A stretch of 53,231 nucleotides of DNA, taken from assembly GCA_002490315.1 (NCBI GenBank), contig DLKG01000086.1, positions 543-53,773 of the forward strand. Direction: 5' to 3'. A program made the translations under genes and the position numbers. This document shows, in pieces, positions 28,101-35,700 of this stretch (position 1 is its first letter; the number at the start of each line of letters is the position of its first letter). This DNA is from Prevotella sp. UBA7594. Lineage in GTDB: Bacteria > Bacteroidota > Bacteroidia > Bacteroidales > Bacteroidaceae. The notes under the pieces were generated by a model. The model was not told where the DNA came from and made no database searches. It saw only the letters and a list, made by a program, of their open reading frames with translations.

Positions 28101-29846
28101 AATGATGCCGTTGAGCACGGGATTGTGGCTGTCGAGCACTGCCTGCCCCACTCCCTTGCCGACATTGGCATGCAGATTAAGATTTGAAAGATCGTAGCCC
28201 GAATAGGCGAATTTGCGCACGGAGGCGGCAGCCTTCATACTTGTGCGCGGCGAAAGGAAATCGAAGCCCGTGCCCTCAACCATGATGTTTCCGCTCAGCG
28301 GACTAAGCCCCATGCCAGGAAGGAAGGCGTCAAGACGCAGTTTGTCGGCTATTAGATTGGCTGTGTAGGCGAGGCGGCGCGAGTCGAGAGTGGCATTGGC
28401 ACGCAGCGAGCCGCCACCCTGCGTGGCAACGAAGCGCGTGGCGTAGCGTGGCCCGTTGACGTCGACATCGCCGTCGAGCGTTATGCCGGATGGTATGCGG
28501 AATGTGGCAGACGACGTCGGATCTATTATAGGCTTAAGAAATCCGAGATCGTCGGCACGTGCTTTCAAATTGATATGTGCCGTCAGACGGTCGAGAGCTG
28601 CAAGGTTGGCAGCCCTTCCGTCGGCCTTCAAAGAAAAAGCTGTGGGGAGCGTAGCAGAAAGCTCGCCTATGCGCAGACTGCGCATGTTGCCGTTGATGTC
28701 GGCACGCAGGGCAAGCGGATATTCCGGAAGGCGCAAGACGAACTGCAGGGGCATGAGTCCAACAATGCGCATAATGTCGGATTTGCCGATAGAAGCATCA
28801 AGGCGCAACTTCATCACGCCCGGATTATTGTCGGAGAATGTGGAGAAGTCCATGTCGGCAACTGCTGTCAGACGCGACACGGGAGTAGACAGACGGAAGT
28901 CGGGCAGCGAGATGTGAGCCGTGTCGAGAGATATGTGGCCAGTGGCGTTGCTCACGGCGATGCCGCTCTTCTCCTTAAAAGCAAGGCGTCGCAGTACAAG
29001 AGCCAGCTTGCTGCCTTCGCTGGCAAACTGAAGGGAGTCGATATGCAGCGAGACGGACGATAGAGCCAAGTGGTTGAAGTCGAGGCCTTTCCCACGTATT
29101 GCGAAGTTGTTGTCATAGGTGACGGCACCGTCGCGCCAGTCGAATGTGCCGACACGATATACGCCCTTGCCGAGGTCAATGTTGCCAAGGGTTGCCGTAG
29201 CGTCGCCGATGCGCACGCCAATTGCCAGCGTGTCGCCAGGCATGTGTATGGTTGCAGAAGAACGTTTTACGCTGAGTCTGCCAAAAAGAATTTTCCAGTT
29301 GTTTTGAGTCTTTGATGTGTCTTCGGGTACGGTGTCGCTGAGCGCCACGTCTACATTGGCATTGTCGAGAATGACGGGGCCAAGACTAACGCTCTCACCC
29401 GCAAGTCCTACGGTGCTTGGCTCCACTTTCAGCCGACCAACGCTGCCCTTGACACGCGCAGAGGGCACAAACTGCGCCGTGTTCATCTTCACATTGCGGA
29501 AGTCGAGATACTTCACCTCTACGTTGCCCGAGAAGAGAGGAAGGAGTTTCACGCCGACAATAAGTTGCCGTGCATCGGCAATGGTGTCCTTGGAAGAGTG
29601 AAGATCGTCGCTTGGCTGCACGGCAAGGAGCCCGCTGACACTTAGGTCGAGCGGAAAGCCAAGATGCACACGCTCCACTGAGACTGTGAAGCCTGAAGAA
29701 GAAGAGGCATACTCTGCCACCTTTTTCACCGCCCAATTCTGCACTGACGGAACATAGAGCAAGACTGCCAAGAGCAGTACAAGCAGAAGAGGTGTCGCCA
29801 CGACCCATGCCGAGGCTTTCAGAGTTTTCTTTACAATAGGCTTCAT
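25173..29846 (-). CDS. tamB: TamB-family intermembrane protein
   Basis: A 1557-aa AsmA-like protein spanning the periplasm, thought to carry phospholipids or help outer membrane protein insertion with TamL. One N-terminal membrane helix (about residues 12-32) anchors it in the inner membrane. A very long beta-rich region follows, and the conserved TamB C-terminal domain (DUF490) covers about 1130-1530, with the typical VEGQLARPDVNGELLFD and ILRDSPLST segments. It ends with a charged tail. Partner tamL follows at once. It lies 59 nt behind the pseudouridine synthase gene. Confidence 0.92.
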   Translation of the reverse strand: MKPIVKKTLKASAWVVATPLLLVLLLAVLLYVPSVQNWAVKKVAEYASSSSGFTVSVERVHLGFPLDLSVSGLLAVQPSDDLHSSKDTIADARQLIVGVKLLPLFSGNVEVKYLDFRNVKMNTAQFVPSARVKGSVGRLKVEPSTVGLAGESVSLGPVILDNANVDVALSDTVPEDTSKTQNNWKILFGRLSVKRSSATIHMPGDTLAIGVRIGDATATLGNIDLGKGVYRVGTFDWRDGAVTYDNNFAIRGKGLDFNHLALSSVSLHIDSLQFASEGSKLALVLRRLAFKEKSGIAVSNATGHISLDTAHISLPDFRLSTPVSRLTAVADMDFSTFSDNNPGVMKLRLDASIGKSDIMRIVGLMPLQFVLRLPEYPLALRADINGNMRSLRIGELSATLPTAFSLKADGRAANLAALDRLTAHINLKARADDLGFLKPIIDPTSSATFRIPSGITLDGDVDVNGPRYATRFVATQGGGSLRANATLDSRRLAYTANLIADKLRLDAFLPGMGLSPLSGNIMVEGTGFDFLSPRTSMKAAASVRKFAYSGYDLSNLNLHANVGKGVGQAVLDSHNPVLNGIIDLRTLMDRRKLEANLVCNLLNADFYRLGLTKKPLAASLTANMEVKSDLRSAHSAKGLIGNIVVRDSDRAYRPENVVLDVFTRRDSTHADVVCGDFTLRLDGHGSVEHILNRFTSVNKELVKQSKERYIDQLRLRERMPKLSLYLDAGRENVFARTMRRYGYDFHNAYIDMATSPSKGINGRVSLDSLCAAGVQLDTIRLTFRSDSVKTDFEGQVRNNRYNKQYVFNALFRGAFYKQSLYFGTRVFDDRDRLGVALGLKANMEPGGVRLMLGGIDPVLGYKKFKVNKGNYIFFADNQRISADMKLQAEDGMGVQVYTNDSTDALQDITVGLTRFDLEKVLSVIPYAPNVKGIMNGDFHYIDMADGTMSVSSSVRVDDMAYEGCPVGNLSSEFVYMPKDGGREHYVDGTLMMDNYEVCTLSGTYNSTGFGNLDADLSLSRTPLLLLNGFIPDRLLSFRGYADGHVKVEGQLARPDVNGELLFDSAYVASEPYGVEMRLSDDPVTITSSKMLFENFQMFAGNGSPLTLYGNLDFSDLSNMTLYMRMRASNYLLIDSKEKARSEAFGKAYVNFLGLADGPLDGLRLRGRLDVLGSSDITYILRDSPLSTDNQLDGLVKFVNFRDPDAVAVERPPLTGLVMDLTVSIDEGAHVLCALNADKSNYVDIIGGGDLRMLYTASDGLSLYGRYTIGQGEMKYSLPVIPLKTFTIKDGSYVEFFGDPMNPRLNITATETTKATVTSDGGAGRSVLFECGVELTKTLNDMGLQFTIDAPDDQQMHNELMTQSIENRGKLAVTMLTTGMYLADGNTSSFSMNNALSAFLSSQINAISGNALRTLDLSFGMDNTTLGSGQIHTDYSFKFSKRFLNNRLRIVIGGKVSSGAEVENQNDTFFDNVTLEYRLSPNSNKYLKLFYDRDSYDWLEGYVEQFGGGFMWRRKLQSLKDIFRFRKSSSTMLPEQRGDTAVQKRGKQTTEIRTNEKQ

Positions 29847-29905
29847 TCTGACGGATTTTATATTTGAGTTAAGACAATTCTTTGATTACTGTGCAGTGGC
29901 TGCGC

Positions 29906-30583
29906 CTACAGCGCACCACTTGCCAAGTCCTGCCAGAGCCGGTCGGCAGGCACGGGAGCCTCAATACATATCCTTTCTTTCGAGACGGGATGCACAAACT
30001 CCACACGATGGGACTGCAGCGAGATGCTGCCGTCGGGATTGCTGCGTGGCGCCCCGTACTTCAGGTCGCCCTTTATCGGGCATCCCATGTAGGCAAGCTG
30101 GCAGCGTATCTGATGATGGCGGCCCGTAAGCAGCTGCACCTCAAGCAGCATATAATTGTCCGACACGGATCGCACCTTATAGTTGAGCACAGCCTTCTTG
30201 GCTCCCGCCACCTCATGGTCGTGTGCATAGCTTTTGTTCTGACGCTCGTTGCGCGTGAGCCATCCCGTAAGAGTGCCCTCAGAGGGAATGTCGCGCTTCT
30301 TCACTATCGCCCAATAGGTTTTGTGCACGTCGCCGTTGCGAAACATGTCGTTGAGTCTTGAGAGCGCTTTAGAGGTCTTGGCGAAGACAACAAGGCCGCC
30401 AACAGGTCTGTCAAGACGATGCACCACACCGAGAAAAACGTTGCCCGGCTTGTTGTACTTCTCCTTGATGTACTCCTTCACAATGTCGGCAAGCGGACGG
30501 TCGCCCGTCTTGTCGCCTTGCACTATTTCGCCACTTGCCTTGTTGACGATGATGATGTGGTTGTCCTCGTAGACTACTTCCAT
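29906..30583 (-). CDS. RluA-family RNA pseudouridine synthase
   Basis: Converts uridine to pseudouridine in rRNA or tRNA. It is 225 aa. The catalytic motif is HRLDRPVGGLVVFAKT with Asp58, and the later motif LTGRHHQIRCQLAYMGCPIKGDLKYG is typical of RluA/RluC/RluD enzymes. No S4 domain precedes it, so it is the short form. The exact target position cannot be told. It is the first gene after the fabG terminator and probably leads the tamB-tamL-folB run. Confidence 0.9.
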   Translation of the reverse strand: MEVVYEDNHIIIVNKASGEIVQGDKTGDRPLADIVKEYIKEKYNKPGNVFLGVVHRLDRPVGGLVVFAKTSKALSRLNDMFRNGDVHKTYWAIVKKRDIPSEGTLTGWLTRNERQNKSYAHDHEVAGAKKAVLNYKVRSVSDNYMLLEVQLLTGRHHQIRCQLAYMGCPIKGDLKYGAPRSNPDGSISLQSHRVEFVHPVSKERICIEAPVPADRLWQDLASGAL

Positions 30584-30620
30584 GCTTTTATCTAAAATAA
30601 ATTTATTCTACAACAAAAAA

Positions 30621-30684
30621 CGACAATAGAGGCAATAGAGACAATACGCGGTTAACCTCTTTGTCTCTATTGTCTCTATTGTCG
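30621..30684 (-). terminator. Terminator of fabG, built of tandem 8-mers
   Basis: A 24-nt stem: CGACAATAGAGGCAATAGAGACAA (positions 30621-30644, described in + orientation) against 30661-30684, with one G-T type mismatch. A 16-nt loop separates them. On the minus strand TTTTTT follows the stem. Each arm contains two copies of CAATAGAG. Confidence 0.88.
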
Positions 30685-30702
30685 TATATACTAAAAAATG
30701 TA

Positions 30703-31461
30703 TTACATGTTCATACCGCCATCGATCTGAATGACCTGACCACTCACGTAGCTTGCCAAGTCGGAGGCGAGGAAAAGGCAAACGTTGGCAATGTCCTCTG
30801 TCTGACCACCACGACGGAGAGGAATTTTCTTCATCCAGTCCTTGCGGATTTCCTCAGGCAGCTGAGCAGTCATGGCTGTCTCAATGAAGCCCGGGGCTAC
30901 GGCGTTGGCACGTATGCCCTTAGGACCAAGCTCCTGTGCGATTGACTTCGCAAGAGCTATCATGCCTGCCTTAGAGGCAGCGTAGTTGCACTGTCCGGCG
31001 TTGCCGTGAACACCCACTACCGATGCCATATTGATGATTGAGCCACTGCGCTGGCGAAGCATGATTGGCGAGCAAGCGTGGATGAAGTTGAAAGCAGACT
31101 TGAGGTTGACGTTAAGTACAGCGTCCCACTGTGCCTCGCTCATGCGCAACATGAGTCCGTCCTTGGTGATGCCTGCATTGTTTACAAGAATATCAATTGA
31201 TCCGAAGTCAGCGTGAATCTGCTTAACGACCTTGTCGGTCTCCTCGAAGTCGGCTGCATTGCCGGCGTAAGCACGGCATGTCACGCCGAGAGCCTCTATC
31301 TCCTTGCGTGTAGCCTCAAGTCCTGCGGCCATATCGTCGTTGAGCACGAGGTCAGTGAATGCGATGTTAGCACCTTCAGAGGCGAACTTCATTGCGACAG
31401 CCTTACCGATGCCGCGGGCTGCTCCAGTGACAAGGGCAGTCTTACCTGTTAATAATCCCAT
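30703..31461 (-). CDS. fabG: 3-oxoacyl-[acyl-carrier-protein] reductase
   Basis: NADPH-dependent reductase of type II fatty acid synthesis. It is 252 aa. A Rossmann fold with TGAARGIG (about 12-19), NNAG (94-97), and the catalytic Ser147, Tyr160, Lys164 in CNYAASKAG. The final GQVIQIDGGMNM is typical of FabG. It lies 245 nt downstream of a TetR-type regulator gene on the same strand and has its own -7 box. The order TetR-fabG suggests, but does not prove, control of fatty acid synthesis by that regulator. Confidence 0.95.
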   Translation of the reverse strand: MGLLTGKTALVTGAARGIGKAVAMKFASEGANIAFTDLVLNDDMAAGLEATRKEIEALGVTCRAYAGNAADFEETDKVVKQIHADFGSIDILVNNAGITKDGLMLRMSEAQWDAVLNVNLKSAFNFIHACSPIMLRQRSGSIINMASVVGVHGNAGQCNYAASKAGMIALAKSIAQELGPKGIRANAVAPGFIETAMTAQLPEEIRKDWMKKIPLRRGGQTEDIANVCLFLASDLASYVSGQVIQIDGGMNM

Positions 31462-31550
31462 TTCTTTTCTTTGTTTATTGTTTTACAAATTAGCATAAAC
31501 AGATACATTGAATACCCGCTTTCATTATGCTAATGATTGTCTATTTGGTG

Positions 31551-31558
31551 CAAAGTTA
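31551..31558 (-). promoter_or_regulatory. -7 box of fabG
   Basis: TAACTTTG on the minus strand, 90 nt before the fabG ATG. No TTTG at the ideal distance (nearest CAAA on + strand gives a 25-nt spacer). Confidence 0.45.
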
Positions 31559-31706
31559 CAACAAATAGTTGAAAACGAATAAACAAATATGACAAAACTT
31601 GAGTTATGACAACTATTATAGTAGGTGTGTAGTTGGTGCAGAAGAGGAGCATCAAGCGATATTTCGAGTTTTCTCCTGTATTTTAAACACATTGAACAAA
31701 AGAAGT

Positions 31707-32306
31707 TCATTGCTTTATAGCGTTGCGCTTGCCCAAGGCTCCATACACCACCTTCGCCACGAGCGGCTTGCTCGCCTCTTCGGTGAGTCCGTGTCCAAGG
31801 CGTCCGTAGATGAACGGCACCTCCAGCCCCTTTATACAATAATGCGTGATGTCGGCTACGAGGTCAACATTGTCGATGTCGAATTCACCGTCTGCCTTGC
31901 CTTCATTGTAAACCTTGCGGAACAGTTCTATCTCGTCATCGTCAAACTTCTTGCGCACCTTCTCCACCATCCATATATTCCTGAAGAATTCAGCACGCAG
32001 ATTTCCATTGCGCACGACGGTTTCCTTTATCATGCTCAAATGCGTGTAGATAAGCTCTATTATCTTGTCTTGCGGACGCATCTTCATAGCCGCCACTTCG
32101 TCAAGCTTGTCGCTGAGCCGCTCAAGTTCCGACTCTATAACAGCGGAATACACGTCTTCCTTCCTGTTGAAATAAGTGTAGAGCGTGCGGCGTCCTTTTC
32201 CCGACGCCACAGCAATGTCGTTCATTGTGGTGTTGGCGATGCCGTTCTTGGCAAACAACTGGCGCGCCACATCAACGAGTTTTTGTCGAGTCTTGGATAT
32301 TGACAT
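31707..32306 (-). CDS. TetR/AcrR-family transcriptional regulator
   Basis: A 199-aa one-component regulator. The N-terminal helix-turn-helix is clear: RQLFAKNGIANTTMNDIAVASGKGRRTLYTYFNRKEDVY (residues about 16-54). The helical C-terminal part binds an unknown ligand. An inverted repeat overlaps its own promoter, so autoregulation is likely. fabG follows on the same strand, which makes acyl-CoA or acyl-ACP a plausible ligand class, by inference only. Confidence 0.9.
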   Translation of the reverse strand: MSISKTRQKLVDVARQLFAKNGIANTTMNDIAVASGKGRRTLYTYFNRKEDVYSAVIESELERLSDKLDEVAAMKMRPQDKIIELIYTHLSMIKETVVRNGNLRAEFFRNIWMVEKVRKKFDDDEIELFRKVYNEGKADGEFDIDNVDLVADITHYCIKGLEVPFIYGRLGHGLTEEASKPLVAKVVYGALGKRNAIKQ

Positions 32307-32377
32307 ATTGGATGTTGAGTGTTACGATGATTTTTTATACCTTATAATATATATAGCGTACAAGCGTGCTTTTCTCA

Positions 32378-32405
32378 TTTGCACAATCTTCTATACGTGT
32401 GCAAA
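32378..32405. promoter_or_regulatory. Candidate operator of the TetR regulator
   Basis: TTTGCACA (32378-32385) and TGTGCAAA (32398-32405) form a perfect 8-bp inverted repeat with a 12-nt spacer. It overlaps the -7 box and the expected start point of the tetR promoter. Confidence 0.55.
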
Positions 32406-32432
32406 AGTAATATATATATTTGGATTAGCAAA
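32402..32432 (-). promoter_or_regulatory. Promoter of the TetR gene
   Basis: Minus strand: TTTG (32432-32429), 19-nt spacer, TACTTTTG (32409-32402). A full consensus match. The start point would fall near 32395, leaving a leader of about 90 nt. Confidence 0.75.
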
Positions 32433-32459
32433 GCTTTTCAGAATATTTTCTGTCCATGC

Positions 32460-33371
32460 TCATCTACTCAGCATGATGTCGTCGAGAGGGATTTTGCTCC
32501 ATGCGAATGTTGACAATAGCTCTGTTGGCGCCACGGGGCGCGACGTTGTCTGAAGTCCAGCCACGTGTGCAAGGAAGCCGACAATCTCTTCCGGCGAATG
32601 GCGAAGGCGCAGTTGCTCCATGTCGAGACTGCGGTCGCGCTTGGAGAGGCGCTGGCCCGCGACGTTGCAGAGCAATGGAAGATGGATGAACGAAGGCGGA
32701 TTGAAGCCAAGCTGGCGTGCAAGATATATCTGTTGAGGCGACGAAAGAAGGAGATCGCGACCGCGCACCACCTCGTTGACGCCCATCAGAGCATCGTCAA
32801 CTACCACCGCCAGCTGATAAGCCCAGGCGCCGTCTTTGCGCCTTACGATAAAGTCGCCGCAATGCGTTGCCAAGTCTACGGACTGTGAGCCGTAGTGTCC
32901 GTCAGTGAAAACAACTGTCCCCTGCCCCACTTCCGGCACCATCACGCGCAGCGCAGCCGGCCCCTTCCGCGAACCGGGCGGCAGATTGCGACACGTGCCT
33001 TTGTAGACCACGCGCCCGTCGCTCTCATGCGGAGCCTGCGTGGCAAGGATGTCGGCACGCGTGCAATAGCATGGATACGTGAGACCCTTACGCTTGAGCA
33101 CGTCGAGATAGTGCTCGTAGATGTCGCCACGCTGGCTCTGATAGTAGGGTCCCTCGTCCCAGTCGAGCCCAAGCCAATGGAGATCGTCCATGATGAGGTC
33201 GGCATACTCGCGGCGGGAGCGTTGAGGGTCGATGTCCTCAATACGCAGAAGCCACTTGCCGCCTTTCGACTTCGCCGACAGCCACGATAGCATGGCGCTG
33301 AACACGTTTCCCAGGTGCATGCGTCCTGTCGGCGACGGAGCGAAGCGTCCTTTTATTTCTTTTCTTTCCAT
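32460..33371 (-). CDS. gluQ: Glutamyl-queuosine tRNA(Asp) synthetase (GluQRS)
   Basis: Attaches glutamate to the queuosine base of tRNA(Asp), rather than to the tRNA end. It is 303 aa from the ATG at 33371, directly before GRFAPSPTGRMHLGN; the open frame upstream overlaps the next gene and adds 40 unrelated residues. The class I HIGH-like motif is MHLGN, the KMSKS-like motif is RLSKRD, and zinc-type cysteines occur in YPCYCTRAD with a later Cys in YKGTCRN. The length and lack of an anticodon-binding domain separate it from GltX. It is the last gene of the cobalamin locus, 35 nt behind the surface protein gene. Confidence 0.9.
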   Translation of the reverse strand: MERKEIKGRFAPSPTGRMHLGNVFSAMLSWLSAKSKGGKWLLRIEDIDPQRSRREYADLIMDDLHWLGLDWDEGPYYQSQRGDIYEHYLDVLKRKGLTYPCYCTRADILATQAPHESDGRVVYKGTCRNLPPGSRKGPAALRVMVPEVGQGTVVFTDGHYGSQSVDLATHCGDFIVRRKDGAWAYQLAVVVDDALMGVNEVVRGRDLLLSSPQQIYLARQLGFNPPSFIHLPLLCNVAGQRLSKRDRSLDMEQLRLRHSPEEIVGFLAHVAGLQTTSRPVAPTELLSTFAWSKIPLDDIMLSR

Positions 33372-33406
33372 TTTCTTTCTTCTTGCTGACAAAACAGCCT
33401 TATCCT

Positions 33407-34507
33407 TTAGTACACCTTCTTCTTGCCGTTGTGAATATATATTCTTCCACGCTGAAGGGCGCTCACGCGCTGTCCGGTAAGCGTGTACCAAGCCCCGTCT
33501 GTCCTCATGCCGTCAGACGACGGAAGAGCGATGGACGTCGGATTGTTGGGGTTAGGACGCGGTGTAATAATGTATGGATTGGCGTCATAGCCAGGAATCT
33601 TGTGCAGATTGGCAAAGGCACAAACATCTGTAGACGTCTCACCGAGCCATCCGCATTGCTGCAGTACGCCCGTGGCAACACGCACGAAGTTGACGTTTTC
33701 GAGCTGCACGGGGCGTCCGTCTGCATCCACTGCCCAACTTATATCGAAGGAAGAGGCGATACTGTCCTGCGCCGGGCAGGCGTCGGCGTAGCCGTAGGAG
33801 TCGGAAGAATAGCGATACTGCACCCAATAAGTGCCATTGCCACTTTGGTCGACAGCATTATTGGGCAATCTGCCGCCCTTAAACGTCAGTTCGTCCTTCC
33901 GTTCATACTGCGGCCAATAGCTTTGGCTATGGTAGACATTCTTGGGCTGATAGCCCGTGGAGTCGCGCGGCGTGCCGTCCTTGTCGGTCCACGTGCAGCG
34001 CCAGCGTATGTAGTTGTCTGCCAACGCCTCGGAAAGAGGTTTGTAGTAAGTTATTGAGAAATCGTGTATCTCCGAACGGAAATACTCCGACCCAGCCAGC
34101 TCATACCACTTAGCTGTCGCCACGTCGTCGCCCACGCCGACATACACTATGCCCGGCTCTATGCTGCCACCTATGGATTGGCTGCCGTTTGCGGGGTCAT
34201 TGGCAGCGTAGAAGCCGTTGCCGAGGATAAGGATGTCGGAGCCAGGACCGTTGTTTATTGGCTCGTCAAACTTTACCGTGATGTAGCCTCCGTAAGCGCC
34301 GAGCGAAACAATATTGTTCTGCGCAAGCGTTTCCATTGCATTCATGCACACCTCCTCCTGCGTAGTTTCGCTGTCAGCCTCAGGCAGTTCGTTGACTGAT
34401 TGACCTGGAGCTTGATGAAGCTCCACGACCTTGTAGCCGAGAGCGCTCTGCGCTTGTAGCCCAAGGCTGATAAGCAGGCAGGATAAAAGAGCTAAAACAT
34501 TCTTCAT
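33407..34507 (-). CDS. Secreted cell-surface protein of the cobalamin locus
   Basis: A 366-aa secreted protein with a signal peptide ending about LGLQAQ. The middle part has the pattern VSLGAYGGYITVKFDEPI ... GNGF ... EPGIVYVGVGDD...WYELAGSEY ... YYKP ... WRCTWTDKDG, known from Bacteroidota cell-surface proteins that accompany BtuG (DUF5074) proteins and B12 TonB receptors. The C-terminal 40 residues (YTLTGQRV ... GRIYIHNGKKKVY) resemble a short sorting or cell-surface tail. Its biochemical role is not recognised; B12 binding or capture is inference from position. It lies 24 nt downstream of btuG and 35 nt upstream of gluQ. Confidence 0.75.
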   Translation of the reverse strand: MKNVLALLSCLLISLGLQAQSALGYKVVELHQAPGQSVNELPEADSETTQEEVCMNAMETLAQNNIVSLGAYGGYITVKFDEPINNGPGSDILILGNGFYAANDPANGSQSIGGSIEPGIVYVGVGDDVATAKWYELAGSEYFRSEIHDFSITYYKPLSEALADNYIRWRCTWTDKDGTPRDSTGYQPKNVYHSQSYWPQYERKDELTFKGGRLPNNAVDQSGNGTYWVQYRYSSDSYGYADACPAQDSIASSFDISWAVDADGRPVQLENVNFVRVATGVLQQCGWLGETSTDVCAFANLHKIPGYDANPYIITPRPNPNNPTSIALPSSDGMRTDGAWYTLTGQRVSALQRGRIYIHNGKKKVY

Positions 34508-34531
34508 AGAGTTTTATTTATGTTTTGTAAT

Positions 34532-35665
34532 TCATTGTGGTCTCAACGCCACGATGTGCCCCGGATTAAGCCCTTGCAGCCTCATCTTTGTCGACGTGCC
34601 CGTCTCTGGGTTGAAGTCGTAGAGATAGCCGTTGGTGGCATAGCTGCGGGCATCGGTCACGTATAGGTGTCCTGAATAAGGACTTATGTAGATGCAGTAG
34701 GGTGCCTGCATATCCATTATTGTGCTTACAGCAAAGGAGTAGCTGCCCAAGCCGTCGTATTCCTTCAACGACGGTAGGTCAATGGTGTGCACGCTGTATG
34801 TGTAGCCGCCATTGCCGATAGTGTTGTAGGAGAATTCCGACCCTATGAGATAGAAACGGTTCTCGTAGACGCAGCTGTAGGTGGCAGGAAAGTCGTAGAC
34901 CTTGAATTGCTCCGTCGCCATGTTGAGCACTATCGACTTCGGCTTCACGTCGTAGTTGTCGCCGGCGGAGTTTACGCAGATAAACTCGCCGCTCTGCGAC
35001 ATCGTACCGAAGAGATTGATGCAGCCAGTGTCGATACGGCGCAGCTCCTTCATCGACGCGGCGTCCACGACGGAGATGGTCGACTCGTAGCTATGGTCTT
35101 TCTCCTGAAAGGAATAACCTCCGGTGTTGGCAATGAAGAGTTTGCCGTCGTAATAGGCGATGCCTTCCGGCTCGTAGCCCACTTTGCACGTGTCCACCGT
35201 CTTCTTCGTCACGAGGTCAATCTTTGCGACGTAGCCCTTGTTGGCATAAGAAGTACAATAGAGATAGCGCGTGCCGTCTGTGGCGAGGCGGCGGTTGTTG
35301 GGGATGTCCTCCGTGGCGGCGATGGCCCTTCCGTCGGGGTACATGTATTGTATGATGTTCGACCAGTTGACGGAAACGGCTATCAGCGTGTCGTTTACCT
35401 GAATGATGTCGTTGCCCGTGTCGCCGAGATGCATCCTCGGATTGTTCGCCTTGAACCATCCGTTGACCAATCTGCCGTCGGCGAAGTATGAGATAGTGGA
35501 GTTGTCCATGCCCCAGAGTCCCTCGCAGAGCACGAGCAGGCGATCGTCTGTGCTACCGCTGTCCGTCTGCCCCGCGTCGTCAGCAGGCTCAAGAGAGCAG
35601 GCGGAGAAGGCTACTGCCACTATCGCCATGCTGATATAACGTGTGAGTATATTGCGTAGTTTCAT
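34532..35665 (-). CDS. btuG: BtuG-type surface cobalamin-binding lipoprotein (beta-propeller)
   Basis: BtuG proteins sit on the outer face of the BtuB receptor in Bacteroidota and bind vitamin B12 very tightly, passing it to the channel. This one has 377 aa, with lipobox AFSACS (Cys23). The body has propeller-like repeats: VLCEGLWGMDNSTISYF, GYVAKIDLVTKKTVDTCKVGYEPEGIAYYDGKLFIAN, STISVVDAASMKELRRI and others. This matches the DUF5074/YncE-like BtuG fold. It lies 35 nt downstream of btuB. No direct residue evidence for cobalamin contacts was traced. Confidence 0.82.
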   Translation of the reverse strand: MKLRNILTRYISMAIVAVAFSACSLEPADDAGQTDSGSTDDRLLVLCEGLWGMDNSTISYFADGRLVNGWFKANNPRMHLGDTGNDIIQVNDTLIAVSVNWSNIIQYMYPDGRAIAATEDIPNNRRLATDGTRYLYCTSYANKGYVAKIDLVTKKTVDTCKVGYEPEGIAYYDGKLFIANTGGYSFQEKDHSYESTISVVDAASMKELRRIDTGCINLFGTMSQSGEFICVNSAGDNYDVKPKSIVLNMATEQFKVYDFPATYSCVYENRFYLIGSEFSYNTIGNGGYTYSVHTIDLPSLKEYDGLGSYSFAVSTIMDMQAPYCIYISPYSGHLYVTDARSYATNGYLYDFNPETGTSTKMRLQGLNPGHIVALRPQ

Positions 35666-35700
35666 GTCTTTTGGGTATTATTCTTTGCTCCCTATTTTTT

